From contig CAYUVK010000040.1 of assembly GCA_964448105.1 (NCBI GenBank), positions 1 through 40,177 on the forward strand: a stretch of 40,177 nt of DNA, written 5' to 3'. Below are positions 23,967 to 33,028 of this stretch, piece by piece (the first letter of the stretch is position 1; each line of letters opens with the position of its first letter). The stretch comes from CAVQBP01 sp964448105. GTDB lineage: Bacteria; Bacteroidota; Ignavibacteria; Ignavibacteriales; Ignavibacteriaceae. The position numbers and the translations under genes are program-made. The notes under the pieces were generated by a model, which worked only from the letters and a program-made list of their open reading frames with translations, had not been told where the DNA came from and did not search any database.

Positions 23967-25199
23967 TTATTTATTCAATTCTATTGAAGATAGAATAAAT
24001 GGACCTACAGTTTTAAAATCATTGGTTCTTTGAGGAACACTAATGTAATAGTCAAAGCTGCCGTCTCTATAAGGATTCCCCCCTAAACCGGCGCCCATAC
24101 AAGTGTGTAAAATATTTACAAGTCCGTTATTGTCAACTTTAATAAAATTGTTTATAATACTATTATATGAATCTTCAGCGATTTTATAATATTTTTTATT
24201 CAAGTAACCTTTGTTTGTTCCTTTTGCAAATGCATAAACAAACATACAGGAACCCGAAGCTTCAAGATAATTGCCATCTTTATCCCCTTTGTCTAAAACT
24301 TGATACCACAATCCCGTTTTTTCATCTTTATATTTTAAAAGCGCCTTGCAGGTTTCCTGGAGGATATTAATTAACTCTTTCCTTTTGGGATTATCTTTAG
24401 GAAAAAAGTCTAGCACATCAACCAAAGCCATCTCATACCAGCCCATTCCTCTTCCCCAAAAGTTAGGTGATACTCCTGTTTTAGGATCTGCCCATTTTTG
24501 TTCTTTGCTCTCATCCCAGCCATGATATAACAAACCTGTTTTGGGATCACGGGTGTGTTTATAAACTAAAGTAAATTGATTCGCAATATCATTAAAATCA
24601 GAGGTTTCATTAAACATTTCCGCATACTTTGCATAGAATGGTTCAGCCATAAAAAGTCCGTCCAGCCACATTTGATGAGGATAAATCTCTTTATGCCAAA
24701 AACCTCCCTCCTTTGTCCTCGGCTGTAATCTTAATTGTTTTCTTAAAGTATCTGCCGCTATTTTATATTTTTCTTGACCTGTTTTTTTATAAATATCAAG
24801 GATAACTATACCCGGAGTTATATCATCTAGCCTGAATTTTGAAAATACGTATGTTTTTATAGTTCCGTCATCAGTCAAATAGCGGTCAAGGTTTTTAATG
24901 ATATAATTATAATATTTATTGTCATTAGTCTTCAAAAATAATTTATATAGAGATTGAAGCATCAATCCTTCTTCATAGTTCCATTCATCTTTGTCATCAT
25001 AATTAATATTATAATCGGGATGTCTAAAGATAAATGAATTAGCCATTCTGATTGACCAAAGAGCATCTTTAGAAACTAAAAGACTATCAGCTTTCTTATT
25101 ATGGGAAGAAGGAGCGTCTCTTTTTATAATTGCACTTTTGGGAAAAAACAATAGAATAACAAAAGATATAGAGGTAAAAAATAACAATGTAAGCTTCAT
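23967..25199 (-). CDS. GH105 unsaturated (rhamno)galacturonyl hydrolase
   Basis: A 410-residue (alpha/alpha)6-barrel enzyme that removes the 4,5-unsaturated galacturonate left at the non-reducing end by pectate or rhamnogalacturonan lyases. An N-terminal hydrophobic segment (about 3-20) indicates export to the periplasm or outside. The family core is visible: FWHKEIYPHQMWLDGLFMAEP with the likely catalytic Asp180, NFWGRGMGWYEMALVDVL (about 248) and EASGSCMFVYAFAKG (about 315). The start has GGGAG upstream. Its product feeds KduI/KduD. Whether it prefers rhamnogalacturonan or homogalacturonan fragments cannot be told. Many GH105 enzymes are cytoplasmic, so the apparent signal is noteworthy. 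Confidence 0.9.
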   Translation of the reverse strand: MKLTLLFFTSISFVILLFFPKSAIIKRDAPSSHNKKADSLLVSKDALWSIRMANSFIFRHPDYNINYDDKDEWNYEEGLMLQSLYKLFLKTNDNKYYNYIIKNLDRYLTDDGTIKTYVFSKFRLDDITPGIVILDIYKKTGQEKYKIAADTLRKQLRLQPRTKEGGFWHKEIYPHQMWLDGLFMAEPFYAKYAEMFNETSDFNDIANQFTLVYKHTRDPKTGLLYHGWDESKEQKWADPKTGVSPNFWGRGMGWYEMALVDVLDFFPKDNPKRKELINILQETCKALLKYKDEKTGLWYQVLDKGDKDGNYLEASGSCMFVYAFAKGTNKGYLNKKYYKIAEDSYNSIINNFIKVDNNGLVNILHTCMGAGLGGNPYRDGSFDYYISVPQRTNDFKTVGPFILSSIELNK

Positions 25200-25331
25200 A
25201 AAATTTTTCTCCCTTTTAATATTTAACTAAAACTTTTTAGGACATTTAATTTCATGTGGTTTTGTAAATTCAGACTGATTCTTAACTGGTAACTCCTAAC
25301 AAATTTTTTTATGATATTTTTGAAAAAGAAA

Positions 25332-26816
25332 TTACTTTAAAAGGATCATCTTTTTTGTTAAGATTCTATTTTCCAGTGATAATTTATAGAAATATATTCC
25401 TGAAGCAATTTGATGTGCACTAAAAATTACCGAATGATTTCCTGCAGGCTGTTCTTCATTTACAAGCTCCTTGACTTCCTGCCCGGTAAGACTGAAAATT
25501 CTTAAAATAACTCTCGATTGAACCGGGACATTATACTCTATTTTTGTTGAAGGATTAAATGGATTTGGATAATTCTGGAAAAGGTTAAAATTCAAAGAAT
25601 TATTTTTATTTGTATTAACTGAAGTAAAACCCTTTGATTCAAATGCACCTATATCAGGAGCTTTTCCATTATAAGGCAAGCCAATATCTGTACCGGCGTC
25701 TATTAACGAACTGCCAGGTGCCAGCCTAAAAAGATTAGTAGGAGAAATACTGCTATCGGAAGTTCTCGGGCTTTTTGCAAGAGAAGTATCAAGGCTCAAA
25801 AAATCTGAGTTTGAAACAGTAAAGCCATTCCAGCTATTTGTAATTTGTACCGAAGAAGATTCCAGGCTTATTGAACCATCAAAGGATAAATTATTAATTA
25901 AACTATCAGTCCCGGTTGTGGGTATGGATGGAAAAGAAAAATTTTTGTTTTTATTTCCAATCCCTGTACAATTTACAATTGTTACGCCGGCAGTGTTATT
26001 ATTCTGATCAAATCCCTTTCCCTTATTATCAAATGCCACACAGTTCATTAAAAGATGATGAGTAGGGATATAATTACCACCGACTTTGAATCCATTGCCA
26101 TCCCCTTGGTAATTTGAATCACCCCAGATATTGAATCCGTTATCAAAAGACCAGCAGCTATCGAGTATTACATCGTTTTGTGCTTCATAAAAATCCCAGC
26201 CGTCATCAGAATTGCTCCATGCACGGCAGCCTCTGAATACATTTCCGGGACCAACATCAAGTTTTGGTGCAAAACCATCTGCATTTTCTCCGTGTGTACC
26301 AGGATCATAATTTTCGAATGAGTCACAATTATGGACATAATTATGTCCACCACCGCCGGATATTTGCAATCCGGTATCCTTATTATAATAGAAAGTACAG
26401 TTTTCAATAATATTATAATCACCGCTTAAATTAATCCCGTTATCACCGGCATTTCTAATTACCAAACCTTTGAAGTACCAATAATCTCTGGATAAATTAA
26501 AACCCCGGCTTGATGAACTGTAACTTTGCCCCGAAAAATCTAAAATGGGTGTTTTACCGGGGAATGCCCATAACCTTATATATTTACCCGCGGAACCGCT
26601 TCTTTCCGGTTTAATTGTAGAGGAAAGCTCATATACTCCCCCTCTTAAATAAATAGTTGAGTCGGCATAGGCCTGATTCATTGCATATGATATTGTTTTA
26701 TATGGTTTATCTATAGTTCCCGGATTAGAGTCATCCCCATCTGGAGAAACATAAATCTGGGCATTAATTTTTATCGAAATAAAAGTGAAAATAACCGTAC
26801 AAATAATCTTAAACAT
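25332..26816 (-). CDS. Secreted PL9 pectate lyase with type IX secretion tail
   Basis: A 494-residue right-handed beta-helix lyase. A signal peptide ends around INAQ (residue 20). The PL9 catalytic set is complete: Asp180, Asp204, Asp205 and Asp208 (NADGFAPK ... NSDDGWDF) as calcium ligands and Lys244 (GDGNGFKVGG) as the base. Their spacing (+24, +25, +28, +64) equals that of Asp209, Asp233, Asp234, Asp237 and Lys273 in the Dickeya Pel9A structure. The last 80 or so residues form a type A T9SS sorting domain (FQNYPNPFNPST, GQEVKEL, ASGIYFYKL, TKKMILLK), so the enzyme should be exported across the outer membrane. It is the only protein in the window with this tail. Confidence 0.93.
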   Translation of the reverse strand: MFKIICTVIFTFISIKINAQIYVSPDGDDSNPGTIDKPYKTISYAMNQAYADSTIYLRGGVYELSSTIKPERSGSAGKYIRLWAFPGKTPILDFSGQSYSSSSRGFNLSRDYWYFKGLVIRNAGDNGINLSGDYNIIENCTFYYNKDTGLQISGGGGHNYVHNCDSFENYDPGTHGENADGFAPKLDVGPGNVFRGCRAWSNSDDGWDFYEAQNDVILDSCWSFDNGFNIWGDSNYQGDGNGFKVGGNYIPTHHLLMNCVAFDNKGKGFDQNNNTAGVTIVNCTGIGNKNKNFSFPSIPTTGTDSLINNLSFDGSISLESSSVQITNSWNGFTVSNSDFLSLDTSLAKSPRTSDSSISPTNLFRLAPGSSLIDAGTDIGLPYNGKAPDIGAFESKGFTSVNTNKNNSLNFNLFQNYPNPFNPSTKIEYNVPVQSRVILRIFSLTGQEVKELVNEEQPAGNHSVIFSAHQIASGIYFYKLSLENRILTKKMILLK

Positions 26817-26857
26817 ATAATTTACTTTCGGGATTAAATAAGGTTAAACAAGTCGAA

Positions 26858-28303
26858 TTATTCTTTTACAAGCTTACCGTTTATATAGACATTTTCTAAT
26901 TTCAAGGCTTCCACATATTTTATATAGTTTCCATTATCAACTCCGTTAAATCTGCAGTCTATAATTGTAACATTTCTTATTTGTGAATCCTCAAGTCCGT
27001 CCATGAACAAGCCATACTTGCTTTTCTTACTCGTAACATTTTGTACTACAATATTTTCAAATACCGGGTTATAATGATATCCGACAGCTTCAGGAGGATC
27101 ATAATGCATATTAAGCTTTACAATAGCTTCCTTAACCTGTCCCACTTTCACATTCCTCATATAAATATTTTTTACTGTACCCCCTCTTTTAGAATTTGAT
27201 TTGATACGAAGAGCCCGGTCCAGATTCGGGCTGTCCATTTCACAATCTTCTGCAAAAACATTCGAGCACCCGCCGGTTATTTCACTTCCTATCACAACTC
27301 CGCCATGCCCATCTTTCATTTTACAATTTTGAATGATAATATTTGTGCTAGGAGTATTTATTCTTCTGCCATCATTATTTCTTCCGGATTTAATTGCAAT
27401 ACAATCGTCACCGTTATTAAAGGTGCATCCTTTAATTAAAATATCCGAAGACGATTCGGGATCACAGCCGTCATTGTTCGGTCCGTTACCATTTGTAGTT
27501 ACATTCTCTACCGTTATATTATTACTAAGTACAGGGTGAATGAACCAAAAAGGAGAATCCTTTAATGTTGCATTTTCTATTAGAATATTTTTGCATTTAT
27601 AAAATTCAATAAAGGTTGGTCTTAAATAATAGCCTTCTCCAAAAATTCTTTTTTGAACGGGAACATTATCATCATTTAACTGCATTAATCGCGGACGGCT
27701 TTCTTTATCGTTGCCCAACTTTTTCCACTTCCACCAATTTTCATTGCTTGCTTGACCATCAAGAATTCCATCCCCCGTTACAGCAATATTTTCCTGTCCA
27801 TATGCGTAGATCAAAGGAGAATAATTCATTAAATCGACACCTTCCCATCGAGCTTGGACTACCGGTAAATAATCTTTAGGATTTATACTGAATTTCAGAA
27901 CAGCGTTTTTAGATACATGCAGGTTAACATTGCTCTTTAAATGAATTGCACCGGTTAAAAATTCACCTTCTGGAACAATGACAACACCGCCGCCGGCTTT
28001 ATTGCATGCTTCAATTGCTTTCTTAAAAGCTTTTGTGCAAAGAGTTTTTCCGTCTGAAATTGCACCATATTTTATAATATTAAACTCTTTATCGGGAAAT
28101 TTCGGAGCAACAATTTTTTTAAGAATTTCCGGGACTTGCTCCCAGCCATTTTTCTCTGATTTTTTTACATCTGTAATTCCATTTTTTCCATATGTAATTT
28201 CAGTACCGGATGAGATAAAAGAAAGAATGGATAAAATTAAAAAGATGTAAAATAAACGAGCTAAATCTTTAGCTGTAGTTTTATACCCTTTATTGGAGAA
28301 CAT
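26858..28303 (-). CDS. GH28 polygalacturonase (first copy)
   Basis: A 481-residue beta-helix hydrolase of family 28 that cleaves galacturonan glycosidic bonds by hydrolysis. A hydrophobic export segment lies around 16-33 after a basic start. The N-terminal block FNIIKYGAISDGKTLCTKAFKKAI is the usual GH28 entry. Catalytic motifs: NNDGCDPE (about 276), GDDCIAIKSG (about 299), GHGGVVIGSE (about 332) and RIKSNSKRGG (about 366), a complete Asp-Asp-Asp-His-Arg-Lys set. The start has GAGAGG 5 bases away. It is 41 bases before the PL9 gene and 23 bases after a DUF1080 gene. Exo versus endo action is not determinable here. Confidence 0.92.
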   Translation of the reverse strand: MFSNKGYKTTAKDLARLFYIFLILSILSFISSGTEITYGKNGITDVKKSEKNGWEQVPEILKKIVAPKFPDKEFNIIKYGAISDGKTLCTKAFKKAIEACNKAGGGVVIVPEGEFLTGAIHLKSNVNLHVSKNAVLKFSINPKDYLPVVQARWEGVDLMNYSPLIYAYGQENIAVTGDGILDGQASNENWWKWKKLGNDKESRPRLMQLNDDNVPVQKRIFGEGYYLRPTFIEFYKCKNILIENATLKDSPFWFIHPVLSNNITVENVTTNGNGPNNDGCDPESSSDILIKGCTFNNGDDCIAIKSGRNNDGRRINTPSTNIIIQNCKMKDGHGGVVIGSEITGGCSNVFAEDCEMDSPNLDRALRIKSNSKRGGTVKNIYMRNVKVGQVKEAIVKLNMHYDPPEAVGYHYNPVFENIVVQNVTSKKSKYGLFMDGLEDSQIRNVTIIDCRFNGVDNGNYIKYVEALKLENVYINGKLVKE

Positions 28304-28326
28304 GATTTGACCTCTCTTTAGTTTTT

Positions 28327-29013
28327 TTATTTCTTAATTAGGTAAATATTTTTGAAGGCAATTGGTTTACCTTCCAGTTGTAAACCAATTGTCCCACTAT
28401 GATTGATAATTCCTGATGCTTTATTTTGCAATATACCATTAATATAAACAACCATTGAATCGTCTTGACAGATTATCTCGCAAGTATTCCATTCTCCTTC
28501 AGGTTTTTCGCTTGAAGCAGAAAGCATAAGTGCCGTATTTTTAGGTTTACCGGCAGCTTCCTTAAAACCGGCACCATTCATTGCAATTAAATCGCCTGCA
28601 TGATCTTCTTTGAAATTTACCTGTATACAATTTGGCCAGATTGTATCGGGCGGCTGTATAAACACTAAAATACCGCTATTTCCTTCTTCACCCTTTTCTG
28701 TCCACATCCACTCCGCATGCAGATCGAAATTAGAAAATATTTCTTTGGTCCTTATATAACCTTTGTATCCGGCAGGAAAATATAAAATGCTATCTTTAAC
28801 TGAATAGATATCTTTTTTATTTATGTCCGGATTTTCAAGGATTATTCTTAAGTTTGATAAATCCTTACCGTTAAATATTTGTACTGTATCTTTTAATTTT
28901 TTTGCTGTTTGATTTGAAGATAGGTAAGTTGAAGGACCAACAATAAATGCTTCGAAAAGGAGAAACATTAACAAAAGAATTGAAGCTAAAAAAAAGCTAT
29001 TAGTTAATTTCAT
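28327..29013 (-). CDS. DUF1080 (3-keto-disaccharide hydrolase-like) secreted protein
   Basis: A 228-residue protein with an N-terminal export segment (about 5-30) followed by one DUF1080 jelly-roll domain. The family opening appears as VQIFNGKDLSNLRI (about 44), then FSNFDLHAEWMWTEKGEEGNSGI (about 90), NCIQVNFKEDHAGDL (about 125) and WNTCEIICQDDSMVVYINGILQNKASG (about 175). The family includes lectin-like modules and enzymes cleaving 3-keto-glycosides. No partner oxidoreductase (GFO/IDH/MocA) needed for the 3-keto route is in the window, so a carbohydrate-binding role is equally possible. It lies 23 bases before GH28 and is probably cotranscribed. Confidence 0.8.
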   Translation of the reverse strand: MKLTNSFFLASILLLMFLLFEAFIVGPSTYLSSNQTAKKLKDTVQIFNGKDLSNLRIILENPDINKKDIYSVKDSILYFPAGYKGYIRTKEIFSNFDLHAEWMWTEKGEEGNSGILVFIQPPDTIWPNCIQVNFKEDHAGDLIAMNGAGFKEAAGKPKNTALMLSASSEKPEGEWNTCEIICQDDSMVVYINGILQNKASGIINHSGTIGLQLEGKPIAFKNIYLIKK

Positions 29014-29040
29014 AATTGTTTTAAGATATAATATTTTAAT

Positions 29041-29108
29041 AGAACACGGATCATTATGATTATTTATGATTATAACATATCATAATTATTGTAAAAAATC
29101 TGCGTTCC
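29041..29108. repeat. Imperfect inverted repeat related to the 10946-11027 element
   Basis: The sequence begins agaacacggat and ends atctgcgttcc; the ends pair imperfectly. Between them tcattatgat and atcataatta form an inner pair. It fills most of the 101-bp gap between the six-hairpin hydrolase stop and the DUF1080 start. The ends resemble the 'agaacaaggat' arms at 10946. Confidence 0.5.
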
Positions 29109-29114
29109 ATTTTT

Positions 29115-31262
29115 TTAAGGTAATTTATTTATATTTTCAAACCTGACTTTCCATTTGCCGTTATCCGGAAAACCGGGAAGTTTTTTTGTACCTGTTTCAT
29201 CTGCACCTGCGACCATTAAAGCCACTGCTGACAATAACGCGCTGTTTGCGGGAAGATAAACCGGCAAATCTCCTGTCTGCGGACAATTTCCATTATTCAA
29301 ATAATGATTATGCGGTGCATCCTTTAATAAAATATCCACTGCTAATCCCGGTTCATTTAAACGAGCTGCAGTCATAGCAATCATCGGATAATCCCAGCCC
29401 CAGATTTTAACTTTCCAATCCCATGTATCAACAACACGATGCAATGTTCTTTCCATTATTTCCGGGTTAACCATATCACCGGGAAGCAATCCCATCGTCA
29501 TTAACATTGAAGGATGATCTATTTCACTTTCAGGGTTTGTAAAAGTATCCGGATTTGATCCAAGTACAACATACAGACCATCTTTAACCGGCAATGAAGA
29601 AATTCTTTCAATTACATCTTCCCACTTAGGATTCTTTTTTATTCCTAATCTTTCACACCACTTTTGAGCAATCTCCAAACCGAATTTCCAATAAGCAAGC
29701 TCGAATGAAGGATTTTGAGCTTTTACAGGATCATAAATTTCCTGGACAGGCCAAACCGGCGGGCCGAGCACATAATGATTTTTTGCTTTGTCAAAATATG
29801 CATATGAAGCCAAAAACTCAGCTGTTTTGAAAACCATATTTTTATATTTTGCGAGTGTTTTTTCATTATGCTTTACTCTGTAACATAGTTCTGCTAAATA
29901 AATTGGATTTGGCTGATTCCAAATAATAAATGGATTATTACCGGGACTCTCTCTTCCATCAGGACCAACCATCTTTGACCACCGCGCACCTTCAAATCCT
30001 TGCTGCTTTGCGGTTACTTTGGCATAAGGAAGTGTTTTGATATACCAGCTTAAATTCTTTTCCAGTAAAGCAGTTCTATTCCAGAGAGCAAATTGAGCAG
30101 TATGCCACCATATCATTTCGGTATTATGTTTTCCAAACCATGAACTTAATGTCAGCCCGGTTTCTTGAGGCGGGAAATTACCTGCAAATTGAGTTCCAGT
30201 TAAATACTGTGAAAGAACTATTCTTCTTTCCAGTTCATCTGCTCTAGGATCAGTACTTCCGGAAAAATCGACCGCTCCGCCTTCATTCCAGAAATTTGCC
30301 CAATGCTTTATACTTTCCGATTTAGTTTCCTCGAAACCCGGAATGTTTTCTTTAATTTCGTTTTCTGAAAAACCTACGGAAAAATCAAATTCATTATTTT
30401 TTTGATTTGGGATTAATTTAAAATAATGTTTGTCTTCCTTTTTAAAACTTAAATTTCCTGTCCAGTTGATGCAAACAAAATATTTCGAACTATCAATAGT
30501 CCTTTCAAGTTCAGCAAAATTAGTTTCACTGTTAATGATTTTAGAAGTATGTGCATCAAGTTTATTCCACTCATAAGGCGGATTATTTTTTATTGAATCG
30601 ACATATGAATAAGGAAATTTTAGCGATACAGTGATCTTTTTTTCAGAAATTAATGGAGATTTTACATTTACAGCTATTATATCTTTATGGGGATTACAAA
30701 TAGTAGATACTACTACTTCTTTCCCTTCAATTGTAAATTTACTTTCTATTATTCCCTTCCATAAATTAAGCTTTTGAGAAATATTTTTTATATCCTTGAT
30801 TTCTAATTGAGAGCCATCAGTTTTGTTAAATTCAAATCCAATTTGTCCTAGCGGGATGCGCTGAGGATTTTCTCTTAACCACTTCCCTGCTTTACTATTT
30901 TGATTAGACGGATATCCAACTTCTCTACCATGTACATCATAATATTTAAAGGCATCTTTTAGTGTATATCCATTTGGATTTGGATATGTATGCCATCCCC
31001 AACCGGAAATTATTTGAAGAGGTATCCCGTTTTTATAATAGTAATCGGTGAAAGTCTGAAGTCCTGTAATATCAGCGGTAAAAGCAAATCCGCCGTTACC
31101 AACCGTAAAGGGCGACCATGCATCAACCTTATGGTTTATAGGATTATGTTTGTTAACAAGATCATATCTATCTATTTTATCCTGTTCTTTAGTAATTACT
31201 ATTAAACAGGAAAAAAAGACAAACAAATAGACAAATGTTCTTTTACTGATTTTTATCTGCAA
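29115..31262 (-). CDS. Secreted six-hairpin ((alpha/alpha)6) glycosidase-like protein, family unassigned
   Basis: A 715-residue protein with an N-terminal export segment (about 8-25), a beta-rich first half (about 30-330) and an (alpha/alpha)6-like second half (about 340-690), the architecture of GH65/GH95-type enzymes. Conserved-looking acidic sites are GKHNTEMIWWHTAQFALWNR (about 378), NPSFELAYWKFGLE (about 525), SEIDHPSMLMTMGLLP (about 584) and WDWKVKIWGWDYPMIAMTAAR (about 615). I recognise the general type but cannot assign a numbered CAZy family with confidence. The start is TTG 31262, since no good ATG is nearby, and it lies 15 bases after the second GH28 stop. By context it probably trims a pectin side chain or uronate oligomer. 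Confidence 0.6.
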   Translation of the reverse strand: MQIKISKRTFVYLFVFFSCLIVITKEQDKIDRYDLVNKHNPINHKVDAWSPFTVGNGGFAFTADITGLQTFTDYYYKNGIPLQIISGWGWHTYPNPNGYTLKDAFKYYDVHGREVGYPSNQNSKAGKWLRENPQRIPLGQIGFEFNKTDGSQLEIKDIKNISQKLNLWKGIIESKFTIEGKEVVVSTICNPHKDIIAVNVKSPLISEKKITVSLKFPYSYVDSIKNNPPYEWNKLDAHTSKIINSETNFAELERTIDSSKYFVCINWTGNLSFKKEDKHYFKLIPNQKNNEFDFSVGFSENEIKENIPGFEETKSESIKHWANFWNEGGAVDFSGSTDPRADELERRIVLSQYLTGTQFAGNFPPQETGLTLSSWFGKHNTEMIWWHTAQFALWNRTALLEKNLSWYIKTLPYAKVTAKQQGFEGARWSKMVGPDGRESPGNNPFIIWNQPNPIYLAELCYRVKHNEKTLAKYKNMVFKTAEFLASYAYFDKAKNHYVLGPPVWPVQEIYDPVKAQNPSFELAYWKFGLEIAQKWCERLGIKKNPKWEDVIERISSLPVKDGLYVVLGSNPDTFTNPESEIDHPSMLMTMGLLPGDMVNPEIMERTLHRVVDTWDWKVKIWGWDYPMIAMTAARLNEPGLAVDILLKDAPHNHYLNNGNCPQTGDLPVYLPANSALLSAVALMVAGADETGTKKLPGFPDNGKWKVRFENINKLP

Positions 31263-31277
31263 ACTAAGTATTAAAAT

Positions 31278-32933
31278 TTATTTCAATTTAACCACGCTTT
31301 TATCTAACCCATCGGAAAATTTTATTTGCTCATTCAAATCTGAAATATTAGTATTCTCAATATAAATAGATTTTGTATCTTTCCCGGAAACATTCATAAA
31401 ATCTGTTATACTTTTCGGGTATAGAATCTCATTGAGTGTAAAATCAGAACTTTCATCTAAGTTAAAAACCGGTCCCGATTTAGGTACAATTTCGACATTA
31501 CTTAGTGTGAATCCCTTAGCATACTTTGATTCAAATCCTTGATTGCTCGAGAAATAAGAATTCGAAATTTTAATATCCTGTATAGGCATTTCCGGCAAAC
31601 CATCTGCCAATACAGCCTGCCTTGCACCGTCACAATAAATGCTGTCTATAAAAATATTTTTGAATATTGGAGTTTTTGCATTCACTGCTGCTTTCTGATT
31701 ACCTTTAGAATTTTCATAATAAGTATTGAAAAGAACTGCCTCTCTCACAATATCTTTCATAAAAATATTTTTGATAAATATATTATCAACAAGACCACCT
31801 CTATTTCTCGCGCTCTTAAATCTTAATCCAATATCAGTACCTACAAAATCGCAATTGTTTACAAATATATTATGCATTCCTCCATTAGTTTCGCTCCCCG
31901 TAACGAATCCTCCATGTGCATGATAAACAACACAATCCGTAATTACAACATTTTGAAGTGCAGGTTCATTTGAATTTTTACTGTTTCCCGATTTCATACA
32001 AATGCCGTCATCGCCGGCTGTAATTGTACAATTATATATCAAAACATTTTTACTCATCCCGATATCAATTGCATCACCGTTTTGCGCCCAATATTCATTA
32101 TTCACTTTGATGTTTCTTATTACAAGGTCTTCGCAATAAATCGGATTTAAGGCAAAGGTAGGTGAATTTTGAAGAGTTATATTATCTATAAAAATTTTTT
32201 TGCAATTAATTAGTAAGACCAATCTCGGTCTTAATGCATCTTTAAATGGAATTAAATCTTCGGTAGTAATATTTTTTTTACTTTTCCTTAACTTTACAAA
32301 CTCTTCCCTCCCGTCACGTGCAGCTTTAGAAGGATACCAAATTGAATTATCACTGTTTGTAACTCCGCCGGAATTAATAAACTTCTTCCATAATGATTCA
32401 TTAACTTTAGATCTTTTTAAAGGACGCCATGTTGTTCCATTTCCATCAATTAAACCCGAACCGGTAATTGCAATATTTTCAAGATTAAAACCATAAATAG
32501 GAGGCGCTACCACATAACCTCCTTCCGGTCGCCTAATAATTGGATAATCATCATGATTCGGACTAAATAAAATAAATGCGCCTCTTTCAACATGAAAATC
32601 GATATTGCTTTTTAATTCAATTGGTCCTGTTATCCACAATCCAGGCGGCACTAAAACGGTTCCGCCTCCGGCTTCAGAACATGCTTCAATTGTCTTTTTG
32701 AAAGCCTCCGTATTCATAGTATGACCATCACCAACAGCTCCGAAATCTTTTATATTAAAAGTTTTATCCTGGAAAAAAGGGAGCTGTATTTCAAAGCTAT
32801 TGAAAGGTAAATTTTTTAAATGATCATTAACTTCTTCCCGAATATTTTCCTGCGCAGCTATTTTATTATTGCTAAAAAAAAGCAGACTGATAATTAAAAA
32901 AAAGAGCTCAGTACTTCTATTTATTTTTTTCAT
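31278..32933 (-). CDS. GH28 polygalacturonase, exo-type candidate (second copy)
   Basis: A 551-residue beta-helix hydrolase of family 28. A signal peptide is clear (KKINRSTELFFLIISLLFFS to IAAQ). I choose ATG 32933 over 32948 because GGGG lies 5 bases upstream of it. Motifs: FNIKDFGAVGDGHTMNTEAF entry block (about 62), NGDAIDIG (about 287), GDDGICMKSG (about 307), HAHGGFVTGSE (about 339) and RFKSARNRGG (about 371). The long insert around 170-230 (WRPLKRSKVNESLWKKF and on) and the total size resemble exo-polygalacturonases of Bacteroidota. It differs clearly from the other GH28, so the two are unlikely to be a recent duplication. Confidence 0.9.
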   Translation of the reverse strand: MKKINRSTELFFLIISLLFFSNNKIAAQENIREEVNDHLKNLPFNSFEIQLPFFQDKTFNIKDFGAVGDGHTMNTEAFKKTIEACSEAGGGTVLVPPGLWITGPIELKSNIDFHVERGAFILFSPNHDDYPIIRRPEGGYVVAPPIYGFNLENIAITGSGLIDGNGTTWRPLKRSKVNESLWKKFINSGGVTNSDNSIWYPSKAARDGREEFVKLRKSKKNITTEDLIPFKDALRPRLVLLINCKKIFIDNITLQNSPTFALNPIYCEDLVIRNIKVNNEYWAQNGDAIDIGMSKNVLIYNCTITAGDDGICMKSGNSKNSNEPALQNVVITDCVVYHAHGGFVTGSETNGGMHNIFVNNCDFVGTDIGLRFKSARNRGGLVDNIFIKNIFMKDIVREAVLFNTYYENSKGNQKAAVNAKTPIFKNIFIDSIYCDGARQAVLADGLPEMPIQDIKISNSYFSSNQGFESKYAKGFTLSNVEIVPKSGPVFNLDESSDFTLNEILYPKSITDFMNVSGKDTKSIYIENTNISDLNEQIKFSDGLDKSVVKLK

Positions 32934-32987
32934 TTTTTCCCCGAGCATATCATAAATTTTTTTTTGAATTTTTCAACCAAAGTCGGA

Positions 32988-33002
32988 TCTGCCTCCGGCT
33001 GA
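32988..33002. repeat. Short palindrome in an AT-rich intergenic repeat
   Basis: TCTGCC-TCC-GGCTGA (one arm mismatch) sits in the 95-bp gap between the esterase stop and the GH28 start. It is flanked by near-repetitive 'tttttgaatt ... ttttgaatttt' tracts. This resembles a REP-like element with a TCC loop, as at 16384-16410. Confidence 0.4.
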
Positions 33003-33028
33003 GATTTTTGAATTCTGACTTTTGAATT

